Positions 49,097 to 61,274 of a stretch of 64,000 nt of DNA are shown in pieces; positions within the stretch are counted from its first letter, which is position 1; every line of letters starts with the position of its first letter. The DNA is taken from positions 433,374 through 497,373 of the forward strand of contig NZ_FAOZ01000006.1 in NCBI RefSeq assembly GCF_001536285.1, given 5' to 3'. A program made the translations under genes and the position numbers. Below the pieces are notes generated by a model. It saw only the letters and a list, made by a program, of their open reading frames with translations, was not told the DNA's origin and made no database searches. Source of the DNA: Parafrankia irregularis (GTDB lineage: Bacteria; Actinomycetota; Actinomycetes; Frankiales; Frankiaceae).

Positions 49097-49954
49097 GTGA
49101 CCACGATCGAGGCTCCCACCACCCTGCTCCGAGTCGAGCCCATCCACCCCACGATCGGCGCGGTCATACACGGCGTCGACGCCAGCCGACCGCTCGACCC
49201 CGCGACCGTCGCGTTCGTCCGCCAGGCCCTGCTCGACCACAAGGCGATCTTCCTGCGCGGCCAGCACCTCGACCTGGAGCAGCAGGGCCGGTTCGCGGAG
49301 CACTTCGGCGACCTGACGCCGCACCCCATCCAGGAGCTCGCGGGCGGCTACCCCGACTTCGAGTGGCTGATGCAGCAGAGCATCCGCACCCGCGCCGAGG
49401 GCTGGCACTCCGACATGGCCTTCCTGCCGGAGCCGCCGTTCGCGACGCTGCTGACCCTCCCGGTGATCCCGCCGGTGGGCGGCGACACGCTGTTCCTCGA
49501 CCTGGAGGCCGCCTACAACGACCTCTCCGAGCCGGTTCGCACGCTCGTGGACGACCTGACGGTGATCCACTACGCCGACAACTTCCAGGACTGGGCGTGG
49601 GGCCCGAACGTCGACGAGGCAACGCGCAACCAGATCCTCTCCTGGGCGGCCCGCCCGGTCGAGCACCCGCTGGTGCGGGTGCACCCGGAGACGGGGCGCC
49701 GGACGCTGTTCGCCGTGACCGGCTTCGCCCGCCGGATCAAGGGCCTGACCGAGACGGAGAGCAAGGGCATCCTCGACCTGCTCGCCGCGCACGTCTCGCG
49801 CACCGAGTACGTCGCCCGGTTCAGGTGGAGCCCCGGCGACATCGCCTTCTGGGACAACCGCACGGTGCTGCACCGGGCCTCGATCGACTTCGGTGACGCC
49901 CCCCGGCCGCTCCAGCGCGTGACCATCAACGAGTTCGCCGTCAACGGCCACTGA
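49097..49954 (+). CDS. TauD/TfdA-family Fe(II)/2-oxoglutarate dioxygenase
   Basis: A 285-residue dioxygenase. The iron ligands are visible as His104 and Asp106 (GWHSDMAF) and His259 (VLHRASIDF), with the 2-oxoglutarate-binding Arg near 274. It starts LRVEPIHPTIGAVIHGVDASRPL. Family members hydroxylate taurine, alkyl sulfates, phenoxyacids and similar acids, releasing the side group. The GTG has GGAGG six nt upstream. The next genes encode a SsuACB-type importer, so the substrate may be a sulfonate, sulfate ester or a related acid. Confidence 0.88.
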   Translation: MTTIEAPTTLLRVEPIHPTIGAVIHGVDASRPLDPATVAFVRQALLDHKAIFLRGQHLDLEQQGRFAEHFGDLTPHPIQELAGGYPDFEWLMQQSIRTRAEGWHSDMAFLPEPPFATLLTLPVIPPVGGDTLFLDLEAAYNDLSEPVRTLVDDLTVIHYADNFQDWAWGPNVDEATRNQILSWAARPVEHPLVRVHPETGRRTLFAVTGFARRIKGLTETESKGILDLLAAHVSRTEYVARFRWSPGDIAFWDNRTVLHRASIDFGDAPRPLQRVTINEFAVNGH

Positions 49955-50098
49955 CGTCACCCGCGAACCGCGGCTCCCCCGCGCCGCGCCTCATCCCCCA
50001 CCGCGGCTCATCCCCCACCGCATGCCGCATGCCCCGCCGCATGCCGCATACCCCACACCAAACACAATTCGCCAGACACATTCACTGAAAGAACTGCT
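49955..50098. repeat. Intergenic CATGCCGC-type direct repeats
   Basis: Short imperfect direct repeats (CATCCCCCACCGC twice, GCCGCATGCC twice) fill the gap between the dioxygenase and binding-protein genes. No hairpin or gene is evident. Confidence 0.5.
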
Positions 50099-51181
50099 GT
50101 GACTACTGAGCTTTCCGGCGGACGTCGGTCCCGCCGCGCCCGACTCCCGCTGCTCGCCATGCTGATCGCCCTGGTGGCACTGTTCGCGGCCGCCTGCGGG
50201 AGCGACGACGACACCGAGGCGACGTCCGACGCGACGGCGCCAGCCGCCTCCGCCGGTGCCAGTGCCGCCGTCGACCTCACCGATGTCACGCTGCACGTCG
50301 GCGACCAGTACAACATCCTCAGGTCCCAGCTCGAGGCGGCCGGCGTGCTCGACGACGCCCCGTACAAGGTCGAGTGGAGCCAGTTCCAGGGCGGCCCCGC
50401 GGTCATCGCGGCGGAGACCGGCGGCGACGTCGACCTGGGCATGATGGGCGAGACGCCGGTCGTCTTCGCCCAGGCGGCGAACAGCCCGGTGAAGGTCGTC
50501 GGGGTATCGAAGATCAGCGACCCTGCGAAGTACAACTTCGCCCTGATCGTCAAGAACGACTCCCCGATCCGCACCATCGCCGACCTCAAGGGCAAGAAGA
50601 TCCTGAACTCGCAGGGCACGGTGGCGCAGTACCTGATCGGCAGGGTGCTGGAGAAGGCCGGCCTGACGACGAAGGACGTCGAGCTGGTCAACATCCAGCA
50701 GGGTGCGCAGGCCGCCTACGACCGTGGCGACGTCGACGTCGCCGGCAGCGGCGGGGCGCCGCTGGTCACCACCCTGGCCAAGGGCCAGGACCGGGTCCTC
50801 ATCTCCGGCGCCGGGCTGCTGCCCGGGTTCAACTACCTCGTCGCCCGCGACGGAGCGCTGTCCGACCCGAAGACCAGCGCCGCCCTCGGCGACTTCCTCG
50901 GCCGGGTCGCGAAGTCCCAGGACTGGTACAACGCCAACCCGGACAAGGCCGCCGAGATCGTCAAGCCGATCTACAAGGTCGACGACGCGATCGCCAAGAA
51001 GATCGTCACCCTCGCACCGTTCACGTACGTGCCGATCGACAGCACCATCATCGACGCCCACCAGTCGGAGGCCGACTTCTTCACCGAGCAGGGCGTGCTG
51101 AAGTCGACCGTCGACGCCACGAAGGTCTTCGATGACCGCTACAACTCGGTCATCACAGAAGCCACCTCAGGCAAGTCATGA
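50099..51181 (+). CDS. SsuA/TauA-like ABC substrate-binding lipoprotein
   Basis: A 360-residue lipoprotein with signal peptide and lipobox FAAAC (Cys33). The mature part has the aliphatic-sulfonate/taurine binding-protein layout (VEWSQFQGGPAVIAAETGGDVDLGMMGETP, then KGKKILNSQGTVAQYLIGRVLEKAGLT). It would deliver sulfonates or similar acids to the permease encoded next. The GTG start has no canonical ribosome binding site but begins the signal peptide cleanly. Stop and next start overlap as ATGA. Confidence 0.88.
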   Translation: MTTELSGGRRSRRARLPLLAMLIALVALFAAACGSDDDTEATSDATAPAASAGASAAVDLTDVTLHVGDQYNILRSQLEAAGVLDDAPYKVEWSQFQGGPAVIAAETGGDVDLGMMGETPVVFAQAANSPVKVVGVSKISDPAKYNFALIVKNDSPIRTIADLKGKKILNSQGTVAQYLIGRVLEKAGLTTKDVELVNIQQGAQAAYDRGDVDVAGSGGAPLVTTLAKGQDRVLISGAGLLPGFNYLVARDGALSDPKTSAALGDFLGRVAKSQDWYNANPDKAAEIVKPIYKVDDAIAKKIVTLAPFTYVPIDSTIIDAHQSEADFFTEQGVLKSTVDATKVFDDRYNSVITEATSGKS

Positions 51182-52131
51182 CCGATCTGCCCGTCGCGGG
51201 GGTGGCCCCGGCCACCCCCGCATCTCCTCCGGTCTCCGAAGCCGCTGCGAACTCGCAGACCGCTCCGGCCTCGGGAACCGCTCCTATCCTGGAAACCGCT
51301 CCGATCTCGGACGTCGCTCCGGCACCGGGGCTCGTCCGGCCGCGCGCGGCCAGGAAGCGCGGGCATGGCCGCGGCCTCACACTCGTCCTGCGGGCGCTGC
51401 TGCCACTGGCGTTGTTCGGCCTGTGGTGGTGGGGAACGGAGACGGGCTGGATCTCCGCCAACGTCCTCGTCTCCCCGCCGGAGGTCGTCCGGACCTTCGG
51501 TGACCTGGTCAGCGAGGACCATCTGTTCCACCAGCTGTGGGTCTCGCTGAGCCTGTCGCTGCGCGGCGCGCTCATCGGCGGCAGCCTCGGCCTGCTGTTC
51601 GGCGCGGTCGCCGGCCTGTGGCGCATCGGCGAGGAACTGCTCGACGCGACCATGCAGATGCTGCGCACCATCCCGTTCCTCGCGGTGGTGCCGCTGTTCA
51701 TCGTCTGGCTCGGCATCGGTGACACGCCGAAGGTGCTGCTGATCTCGCTGGCGACGCTGTTCCCGATGTACCTGAACACCTACAACGGCGTCCGCAACGT
51801 CGACCGGCGCGTCATCGAGGCGATGGACGTCTTCGGCCTGCGCGGCGCCCGCCTCGTCGCCAAGGTGATCATCCCGCTGGCGCTGCCGTCCATTCTCACC
51901 GGCCTGCGGTTCTGCCTGGGCGTCTCCGTGCTCGCCCTGATCGCCGCCGAACAGATCAACTCCAGCGCCGGCCTCGGCTACCTCATGTACCAGGCGCAGT
52001 CGCTGCAGCAGGTGGACATCCTGGTCGTGGTGCTGGCGATCTACGCGATCCTCGGTCTGCTCTCCGACCTCATCGTCCGTGTACTGGAGAAGGTCCTCAT
52101 GCCCTGGCACCGAGGAGTAGCAGCGAGATGA
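51178..52131 (+). CDS. SsuC/TauC-like ABC permease
   Basis: A 317-residue permease with about six hydrophobic segments. The coupling EAA loop reads VIEAMDVFGLRGARLVAKVIIPLALPSILTGLRF. The N-terminal cytoplasmic tail (about 1-65) is long and contains four hexapeptide repeats of the T/V-A-P type. It overlaps both neighbours by 4 nt. Confidence 0.88.
   Translation: MTDLPVAGVAPATPASPPVSEAAANSQTAPASGTAPILETAPISDVAPAPGLVRPRAARKRGHGRGLTLVLRALLPLALFGLWWWGTETGWISANVLVSPPEVVRTFGDLVSEDHLFHQLWVSLSLSLRGALIGGSLGLLFGAVAGLWRIGEELLDATMQMLRTIPFLAVVPLFIVWLGIGDTPKVLLISLATLFPMYLNTYNGVRNVDRRVIEAMDVFGLRGARLVAKVIIPLALPSILTGLRFCLGVSVLALIAAEQINSSAGLGYLMYQAQSLQQVDILVVVLAIYAILGLLSDLIVRVLEKVLMPWHRGVAAR
51259..51330 (+). 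repeat. 4 x 18-bp in-frame repeat in the permease N-terminus
   Basis: Four 18-bp units encode TAPASG, TAPILE, TAPISD and VAPAPG in the poorly conserved N-terminal tail. Confidence 0.85.
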
Positions 52132-52931
52132 CCGTCACCTCAGACCCGCCCTCGACCTCGGCTGCGGCTCCGGCTGCGGACTCGGCTGCCGCCACGAGCG
52201 CGGCCTCGGCTGCGGCCGAGGGACAGCTGACCGTGCGGGTCCGGGACGTGCGCAAGACGTTCGCCCGCCCGGTCCTCGACGGGATCAGCCTCGACATCCA
52301 CGCCGGCGAGTTCGTCGCGCTGCTCGGCGCCAGTGGGAGCGGAAAGACCACGCTGCTGCGGATCCTCGCCGGCCTCGAAGCCGCCGACAGCGGCAGCGTC
52401 TGGGTTCCCCCGACCCGCACCGTGGTCTTCCAGGAACCCCGGCTGGTGCCGTCGCAGCGGGTCTGGCGCAACGTCGTCGTCGGGCGCAGCGGCGGGCGCA
52501 GCGGCGGGCGCAGCGGCCGGGCCGCCGCCCGGGCCGCGCTCGCCGAGGTCGGTCTGGAGGACTGGGAGAACGCCTGGCCGGCCACCCTCTCCGGCGGCCA
52601 GGCCCAGCGGGTGGCACTGGCCCGCGCGCTCGTCCGGGAACCGCAGCTGCTGCTGCTCGACGAGCCGTTCGCCGCCCTCGACGCCCTGACCCGCATCAGG
52701 ATGCGCCAGCTCATCGGGGATCTGTGCGCCCGGCACCGCCCGGCTGTCCTGCTGGTCACCCACGACGTCGACGAGGCCATCGTGCTCGCCGACCGCGTCG
52801 TCGTCCTCACCGACGGGCAGATCTCCCTCGACCGCCGCATCGACCTGCCCCGGCCGCGTTCTGTGGGCGACCCCGGCTTCGCCGAGTTCCACCGGCTGCT
52901 GCTCGCCGAGCTCGGCGTCCACGAGCACTGA
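52128..52931 (+). CDS. SsuB/TauB-like ABC ATP-binding protein
   Basis: A 267-residue ATPase with Walker A GASGSGKTT, signature LSGGQAQRVALARA and Walker B LLLLDEPFAALD, followed by the HDVDEAI H-loop. A Ser/Ala-rich N-terminus of about 35 residues precedes the domain. A GRSG-type insert (three 12-bp repeats, residues 119-130) sits between the Q-loop and the signature. It energises the upstream permease. Confidence 0.9.
   Translation: MTVTSDPPSTSAAAPAADSAAATSAASAAAEGQLTVRVRDVRKTFARPVLDGISLDIHAGEFVALLGASGSGKTTLLRILAGLEAADSGSVWVPPTRTVVFQEPRLVPSQRVWRNVVVGRSGGRSGGRSGRAAARAALAEVGLEDWENAWPATLSGGQAQRVALARALVREPQLLLLDEPFAALDALTRIRMRQLIGDLCARHRPAVLLVTHDVDEAIVLADRVVVLTDGQISLDRRIDLPRPRSVGDPGFAEFHRLLLAELGVHEH
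52482..52517 (+). repeat. 3 x 12-bp in-frame repeat (GRSG) in the ATPase
   Basis: Three identical 12-bp units GGGCGCAGCGGC encode GRSG repeats within the helical region of the ABC ATPase. Confidence 0.9.
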
Positions 52932-52983
52932 CCCCGCACCCGACCAGCGTCACGCAAACCGACGCGCCGGCGCGTCACACCAG

Positions 52984-53154
52984 CGGCGGGGCTGGAGTCA
53001 GGCGGAGCTGGCCCACGCGGCGCGCATGACGCAGTCCACGGTGGCACGGTTCGAGGCCGGCGGAACCATACCGACACTCCCGGTACTGGAACGGCTCGCC
53101 GAGGCACTCGACGCCGACCTCGACGTCCGCGTCGTCCCGCGCTCCGCGGCGTAG
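52984..53154 (+). pseudogene. XRE-family HTH remnant
   Basis: Conceptual translation of this frame gives RRGWSQAELAHAARMTQSTVARFEAGG followed by a LERLAEALDADLDVRV tail and a TAG stop, the typical C-terminal part of an actinomycete XRE regulator. No start codon precedes the HTH in frame except an ATG inside it (53026), and the upstream sequence is unrelated. It is probably a 5'-truncated remnant. Confidence 0.6.
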
Positions 53155-53161
53155 GCCGCGC

Positions 53162-53683
53162 TCATGCTGGACTGGCAGCACCGAGGTGGCCGGTGAGGTC
53201 GGTACCCAGAGCCCGGACCAGTGCGTCGACGTTGCGGCGGCCCCGGCCATAGTCGACAAGTGTGCACCGCAGACGCGGGACGCTGCGGATCGTCACCTCG
53301 GTGTCGTCCGCGCTCGGATGGACGTCCACCGTGATTCGCTCACCCCAGGACTGCATGTTCGCCCGCGTACGCGCCACCACATGCACGCCGTCGTCGGCGA
53401 CGACCCGCGCCGGCAGAACCGGAAGGATTTCCAGCACCCGCCGGTGCACCACCGCGGAGTCCGCGGGGACGCGGACAACCGACGTGACCCGCGGTGAGAA
53501 ATCGCTGCCCAGCCCCCGATACCTGTACAGAGTGATACTGCCGAACACAATCGACATGAACACCCCGAAGAACAGCCCTGCCACCAGCCCGACCTGCACC
53601 TCGCCGGATTCCAGACCGGCCAGCAGACCGAATGGCAGACCCATCCCGAAAAGCAGCTTCAGGTAGAGACGAACGACGTGCAC
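53162..53683 (-). CDS. Hypothetical membrane protein
   Basis: A 173-residue protein not recognised. Two hydrophobic segments lie at about 8-24 and 32-53, followed by a soluble domain of about 115 residues with alternating beta-like pattern (VRVPADSAVVHRRVLEILPVLPARVV). No catalytic motif is visible. The GTG start lies inside the 3' end of the upstream gene (25-nt overlap), so the two are co-expressed. Confidence 0.65.
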   Translation of the reverse strand: MHVVRLYLKLLFGMGLPFGLLAGLESGEVQVGLVAGLFFGVFMSIVFGSITLYRYRGLGSDFSPRVTSVVRVPADSAVVHRRVLEILPVLPARVVADDGVHVVARTRANMQSWGERITVDVHPSADDTEVTIRSVPRLRCTLVDYGRGRRNVDALVRALGTDLTGHLGAASPA

Positions 53684-54030
53684 CAGGCCCCCTGTCGATA
53701 CCGTTTTGAACGCCCTGGTCGGGCGTCAACGCGAAATCCGCACTGCCGCAGACGGTCCCGCGCCGCGTCGAGATCGTCATCGGAGAAGAGTGAGGAAAAT
53801 CGAGGATCCAGCACGGCGGCCTCCACGGTCAGGTCGAGCCTGCCTCGCTCCCAGAGCGCGGTGAACCCCTCAGAGGGCCGAGCATTCCCAATCAGCCTGA
53901 TCGCCGCCGCCACGCCACCGACATCCTCGACCATCTGAAGGAAATAGCCGGCCCGGTAACCGGCGTCCTTCGAGGCTCGACGACAGATGTCGAGCATCGC
54001 GCCGTGAAAGGCGCCCTCCCTCTCGTTCAC
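53659..54030 (-). CDS. Hypothetical protein with conserved actinobacterial domain
   Basis: A 123-residue soluble protein. The segment FTALWERGRLDLTVEAAVLDPRFSSLFSDDDLDAARDRL resembles a small uncharacterised domain I have seen in many actinobacterial hypotheticals. No known function. GTG start at 54030; overlaps the downstream membrane protein gene. Confidence 0.65.
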   Translation of the reverse strand: MNEREGAFHGAMLDICRRASKDAGYRAGYFLQMVEDVGGVAAAIRLIGNARPSEGFTALWERGRLDLTVEAAVLDPRFSSLFSDDDLDAARDRLRQCGFRVDARPGRSKRYRQGAWCTSFVST

Positions 54031-55026
54031 CAGCCGATTCCCCCGCTTCTACGCAGCCGCGATCTTAGCGCCCCCGTGCCCCATCCGTCCGCGCCGCGGC
54101 CTTTCCCCTCGCCAACCGCCCGCCTGTTCACACCATCTGTCCGCCGTCTGTCCGCCATCTGTCCGCCATCTGCCGGTCGGCCGTCCGTCCGTCCGTCCGC
54201 CGTCGGCGTCGTTCCGCCATCTGTCCACCGAGGTCCACCTTCCCCACCGTGCGGCAACCGCGCGTGACCGCCCACTGCTGTCGCCCACCGTCACGCTCGT
54301 GTCGGCAGCTCCTTTCTTCGCGCATGCGGGAACCTCGCGACCTGCCGACCACGACCCCCGCCCGCAAAGGTGACGTGAGCGTCTGAAACCTGAATCAGAC
54401 CTATCCACTGGACAAGTCAACGGCGCATCGCGAACCCGCGAACCGGACCTCACCCTGCCACAGACGACCCATCCACCCCAATCATCGGCCCTGCGGCGGC
54501 ACGCCAATGGCCAACGAAACCCGCCGCACCACCGCGACCAGCACCTTCAGGACCGCCGGCGAAGCCCACAGGCCGTGGCACGGACGAAAATCCGCGTCCG
54601 GCGGGCCGAGAACGCGGCGCGAATCCGTCATCTCAGCTCGCCGCATCTTCCGGAAAAACCACCACCCGAAGGCTTGCAGAAACCGAACCGACATGGATGT
54701 CGAGATTCCACGAGAACGAGACCACGAGGAGCCCTTTAGTAGCGGGGACGCGACAGACGCGCGGACGCCGAAAGCTGGCCATTGCTGTCAGAAACTCCAA
54801 CGGATCGGCGATGCAGGCTGCCGTCATGCGAGGAGCCCTCGATCCCTGGCCACCGCGCTGGAAGCCAGGCCGGACCAGGCCGGACCAGGCCGCACCGCGC
54901 GGGACCGGGCGGAGGCCTGGCCTGGCCTGGCCGGAGCGACGCGGGGCGAGCCCAGCTCCAGCACCGCGGACCGGCCGGAGGACCGGACGCTAGGTAACGC
55001 CAGCCGGACGTGGCACGATTTCGGGG
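54031..55026. other. Long gap with short tandem repeats and possible gene debris
   Basis: About 1 kb with no supported gene and lower GC than its surroundings. It includes 11-bp TCTGTCCGCCA-type tandem repeats (about 54133-54170), GTCC tetranucleotide repeats (about 54180-54198) and GGACCAGGCC-type repeats (about 54868-54935). A short stretch near 54765-54800 reads LAIAVRNSN in one frame, faintly like DUF397, but no intact reading frame supports it. Confidence 0.5.
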
Positions 55027-55614
<588 letters not shown>

Positions 55615-55619
55615 CGGCC

Positions 55620-56030
55620 ATGGACATCAGCATTCACTCCACCTTCCTTCCGCACACCGACCCGGAGGCCTCGCTCGCGTTCTACCGCGACGTCCTCGGC
55701 TTCGAGGTCCGCAACGACGTCGGCGGTGGCACGATGCGCTGGATCACCGTCGGCCCCGCGGGCCAGCCGGGCACCTCGATCGTGCTGCACCCGCCGGTCG
55801 TCGACCCGGGCGTCACCGACGACGAGCGCCGCGTCGTCAACGAGATGATGGCGAAGGGCACCTACGCCATGATCGTTCTGGCCACCAAGGACCTGGACGG
55901 CGCCTTCGAACGACTGCAGTCCGGCGATGTCGAGATCGTCCAGGAGCCGACCGAGCAGCCGTACGGGGTGCGCGACTTCGCCGTGCGCGACCCCGCGGGC
56001 AACATGGTCCGTGTCAACGAGATCCGCTGA
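55620..56030 (+). CDS. VOC/glyoxalase-family protein
   Basis: A 136-residue vicinal-oxygen-chelate protein: FLPHTDPEASLAFYRDVLGFEVRNDVG at the start and YGVRDFAVRDPAGNMVRVNEIR at the end. Members bind small molecules or metals and include antibiotic-resistance proteins. It starts 5 nt after the AraC stop and precedes the UvrA-like gene by 70 bp, suggesting a joint detoxification role. Confidence 0.87.
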   Translation: MDISIHSTFLPHTDPEASLAFYRDVLGFEVRNDVGGGTMRWITVGPAGQPGTSIVLHPPVVDPGVTDDERRVVNEMMAKGTYAMIVLATKDLDGAFERLQSGDVEIVQEPTEQPYGVRDFAVRDPAGNMVRVNEIR

Positions 56031-56100
56031 CAGACGAAGCTGACAGACGAAGAACTCCCGCGACGCACGCCCTGCACGCCCAGCTCTGTTTGGAGGCACG

Positions 56101-58521
<2,421 letters not shown>

Positions 58522-58529
58522 TCTGTGGT

Positions 58530-58562
58530 GCTGGACCAGGCCTTGGCCGCGCCTGGTCCAGC
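58530..58562. terminator. 12-bp perfect hairpin after the UvrA-like gene
   Basis: GCTGGACCAGGC (58530-58541) pairs perfectly with GCCTGGTCCAGC (58551-58562) around a 9-nt loop. It sits between the convergent UvrA-like and SPFH genes. Related GGCCTGGTC words continue to 58605. Confidence 0.72.
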
Positions 58563-58610
58563 AGGCACAACACAGCCAAGGCCTGGTCAGGCCTGGTCCG
58601 GCCGGGTTCG

Positions 58611-59612
58611 TCAGGGCGAAGTGATCGCGAAGCCCGCTCCCGGAGCGAACGTCGTCACGTTCGGCGGGATGGCCTTGAGCTCGTCGATGGCCGCGCACGC
58701 CGGGCAGGCCGCGTAGCCGGACTGGTGGATCTTGTTCGCCTCGGCGTCGGCGCGGGCCTGGGCGACGCGGGCCTGGGCCTCGCTCACACCGGCGAACGCC
58801 GCCTGCGCCTTGTTCACCGCCTCCTGCACCTGGGCCGGCAGGGTGATCCGAACAAGATTGAACTTCAGGTCGACCAGGAACGCCTCGCCCAGGGTCGATT
58901 CCAGATCGCGGGCGAGCGACTCGTTGATCGCCTTCTGCACCGCGGCAATGTTCCCGTTGGACGATTCGACCGGACCGGTGGGCGTGTTTCCGGTGACGGA
59001 GTCCGGGTTCACGGCCTGGTTCGCTCCGAGCTGCACCAACGCGCACGAGGAGACCAGCTGGGCGCAGTCGAAGGTGTTTATCTGCTCGCGCAGGTCGTTG
59101 TCGATGACCGGCCGGATGATCGTGTCCAGGAAGGCGGACCAGCCGTTGTCACCGTCATAGGGCGCGTACTGCTTGCCGTCGGAGAGCAGCCGGAACTTGC
59201 GAGTCCCGAACTTGTCGTCGAAGGTCCGCAGGACGTCCGGGTCGGTGTTGAGGGAGAAATACAGCGTCCCCTCGATGCCCATTTCGACGCCGTCCTTCGA
59301 CGGCACCCGGACGACCTCGTGGTCAGGCCGGTCGCCCTGCCCCTCGTTCGCGGTGATCGTGTAGAAGCGCTGTTGGGCAGGGTACTTGTGCACGTCGGAG
59401 TAGAGGCCGACCCAGACCCGTCCGGATGCCGGCGCAATGACCTGCCGAATCCGGTGGTTGTCGAGTGGGCCTCCGTTGCGCACGACGGCCACCTCGCCAC
59501 CGTTCGTACGGTCGAAGGAGCCCAGCGTGCTGAACCCGAGGACCAGCAGATAAATGCCGAGCAGGGCGAGGACGGCGATTCCCGCGCGGGATCGCCAGGA
59601 CCGGAAGCGCAT
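58611..59612 (-). CDS. SPFH/band-7 domain membrane protein
   Basis: A 333-residue protein with one N-terminal membrane span (about 11-30) and an SPFH-type domain. It has VVRVPSKDGVEMGIEGTLYFSLNTDPDVLRTF near residues 100-130 and an Ala/Gln/Glu-rich coiled segment (VNKAQAAFAGVSEAQARVAQARADAEANKI) near 265-295. Such proteins form membrane microdomain scaffolds and quality-control assemblies. A CPAC pair near the C-terminus is unusual. GAGGAGCC precedes the ATG. Confidence 0.82.
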   Translation of the reverse strand: MRFRSWRSRAGIAVLALLGIYLLVLGFSTLGSFDRTNGGEVAVVRNGGPLDNHRIRQVIAPASGRVWVGLYSDVHKYPAQQRFYTITANEGQGDRPDHEVVRVPSKDGVEMGIEGTLYFSLNTDPDVLRTFDDKFGTRKFRLLSDGKQYAPYDGDNGWSAFLDTIIRPVIDNDLREQINTFDCAQLVSSCALVQLGANQAVNPDSVTGNTPTGPVESSNGNIAAVQKAINESLARDLESTLGEAFLVDLKFNLVRITLPAQVQEAVNKAQAAFAGVSEAQARVAQARADAEANKIHQSGYAACPACAAIDELKAIPPNVTTFAPGAGFAITSP

Positions 59613-59945
59613 TCAGGCTCCTCGAGCCGGACGCGAATCGACAGACCGCCGAATCGCAAAGCAAATGGTGCAACATGAATATCAGTTCGCACCGCCCGCC
59701 AGAAGCGCGTTCCATTGTCAGGCACCCGACTCCGTTTCAACGCCAGAAGCCCGCCTCCACGGAGACCGTTCCCGCCCGCCTGCCGAGTCTCAGAAGGTTT
59801 CCCGCGCATCCGCGGCGGCGCCCCGGACGGCCCGCGACGTCCGCCCGGACGCTGAGCGGGGCACTGCCGCGGCGGCCGTGCCCCACCCGCGGCGCCACGC
59901 CGGAGTGCAGCGCGCCGGCACGCCGAACGCACCGGCGCGCTCGCC
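59613..59945. other. Intergenic region before the SPFH gene
   Basis: A 333-bp gap holding the promoter of the SPFH gene and the hairpin that follows the binding-lipoprotein gene (59910-59940). No gene is supported. Confidence 0.5.
59910..59940 (-). terminator. Hairpin after the binding-lipoprotein gene
   Basis: GCGCGCCGG (59910-59918) pairs with CCGGCGCGC (59932-59940) around a 13-nt loop, directly after the minus-strand stop at 59946. Confidence 0.6.
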
Positions 59946-61274
59946 TCAGTCCTCGATCGGGGTGACGCCGACCGCCTTGTAGGTGGTGGGCTTGCCCTTG
60001 TCGTCCAGCGTCGTCAGCAGACCGCCGCGGGCGCATTCGGCCGGGCTGTCCGGGTAGGCCTTGCCGTTGCAGCGGAACCGCAGCCCGGTCGCGCCCGGCA
60101 GGTCCTTCTCCGGCATGCCCTTGAGAGCGGCGGTGACGGCAGCCGGTGTGATGTCGCCGGTCAGGCCCTCGAGCCCGGTCCGGAAGGCCGACAGGGTGAT
60201 GAACATCGCGGCCGCGCCGGCCTCGGTGACGTCGATGCCCTTGTCCTTGCCGTAGGTGTCGACCACGGCCTCGAAGACGGCGATCGCCGGGTCGTCCGAG
60301 CCGATCGGGGCGGTCGCGGTGATCGTCATGCCCTTGAGGAAGTCGCCGGGCACGGCTTCCCGGGTCGCATCCGTGATGCAGTGGGCGATGGCCGCGAGGG
60401 GGCCGTCGTACCCGACGGCACGCAGCCCGTTGAACGCGCTGATGCAGAAGGCGTCGCTGCCGACGACCTGCACGATCCCGGGCTCCCCGTCGACGATGCG
60501 CTGCATCTGCGGCGTCATGTCGGCGGTGCCGGCCGGGATCTGGACGACGTCGAGCGCTATGCCCTGCTTCTCGAACGCGGGCCTGGTCACCTGGTAGAGG
60601 CCGGTGGTGACCGGCAGGTCGATCGCGACGACCGTGACCTTCTTGGCACCCGCGTCCTTGGCGACCTGGACCGGCAGCGTGACCAACGGGAAGAACTGGT
60701 CACTCAGGATGAAGGTCGAATCGGGGTCGCCCAGCGAACCGGCGCCGTTCGCGGTGTAGAACATCACCGGCACCTTCGCCGCGTGCAGCGGCTCCCAGAT
60801 CTGCTCCCCGGCGCCGGACGAACCGACGACGACGGCGACGACGTCCTTCTCGATCATCTGGTTCGCGCAGTCGGTGGCCTTGGCCGGGTCGGCCTGCGCC
60901 TCGCACTGCAAGACCTCGATGGGCCGGCCCGCGATGCCGGAGCGGTGCTCGTTGAGGTACTGGACGGTCGCGTCGGCGACCTTGAACTCGTAGGACAGGT
61001 CCGCGGCCGGGCTCTGGCCGTCCGAGATCACGCCGATCCTGACCGGTTCGCCCTTGGCCTGGGCCACCGGCCCGAGCGCCTGCGCGGCAGCGGCGGTGTC
61101 GGCCGGCGCCGGGCTGTCAGAGTCCTCGTCGCCGCCACAGGCCCCGAGCAGGAGGCTCGCGGACAGGGCGCCCAACGCTCCTAATGCCGCTAAGCGCACT
61201 CCCGCGCTCCGTCGCGGTGACCGCCGCTGCCCCGCTCCCCCGCCGGGCCCGGACCTGATCGCCAGCTTCTGCAT
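59946..61274 (-). CDS. Liv-type periplasmic-binding lipoprotein (2), orphan
   Basis: A 442-residue type I periplasmic-binding lipoprotein. Lipobox LLGAC (Cys46) follows a long basic leader. The mature domain starts EPVRIGVISDGQSPAADLSYEFKVADATVQYLNEHRSGIAGRPIEVLQCEAQADPAKATDCANQMIEKDV, the standard Liv-type layout. As with the protein encoded at 35721, no permease or ATPase genes are adjacent. A GATCCGT/ACGGATC inverted repeat lies 52 nt upstream. Confidence 0.85.
   Translation of the reverse strand: MQKLAIRSGPGGGAGQRRSPRRSAGVRLAALGALGALSASLLLGACGGDEDSDSPAPADTAAAAQALGPVAQAKGEPVRIGVISDGQSPAADLSYEFKVADATVQYLNEHRSGIAGRPIEVLQCEAQADPAKATDCANQMIEKDVVAVVVGSSGAGEQIWEPLHAAKVPVMFYTANGAGSLGDPDSTFILSDQFFPLVTLPVQVAKDAGAKKVTVVAIDLPVTTGLYQVTRPAFEKQGIALDVVQIPAGTADMTPQMQRIVDGEPGIVQVVGSDAFCISAFNGLRAVGYDGPLAAIAHCITDATREAVPGDFLKGMTITATAPIGSDDPAIAVFEAVVDTYGKDKGIDVTEAGAAAMFITLSAFRTGLEGLTGDITPAAVTAALKGMPEKDLPGATGLRFRCNGKAYPDSPAECARGGLLTTLDDKGKPTTYKAVGVTPIED

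Noticed and set aside
54730..54815. Possible DUF397 remnant (LAIAVRNSN in one frame, an SSGDATD stretch in another)
   Set aside because: The match is short and needs a frameshift; too weak to annotate.
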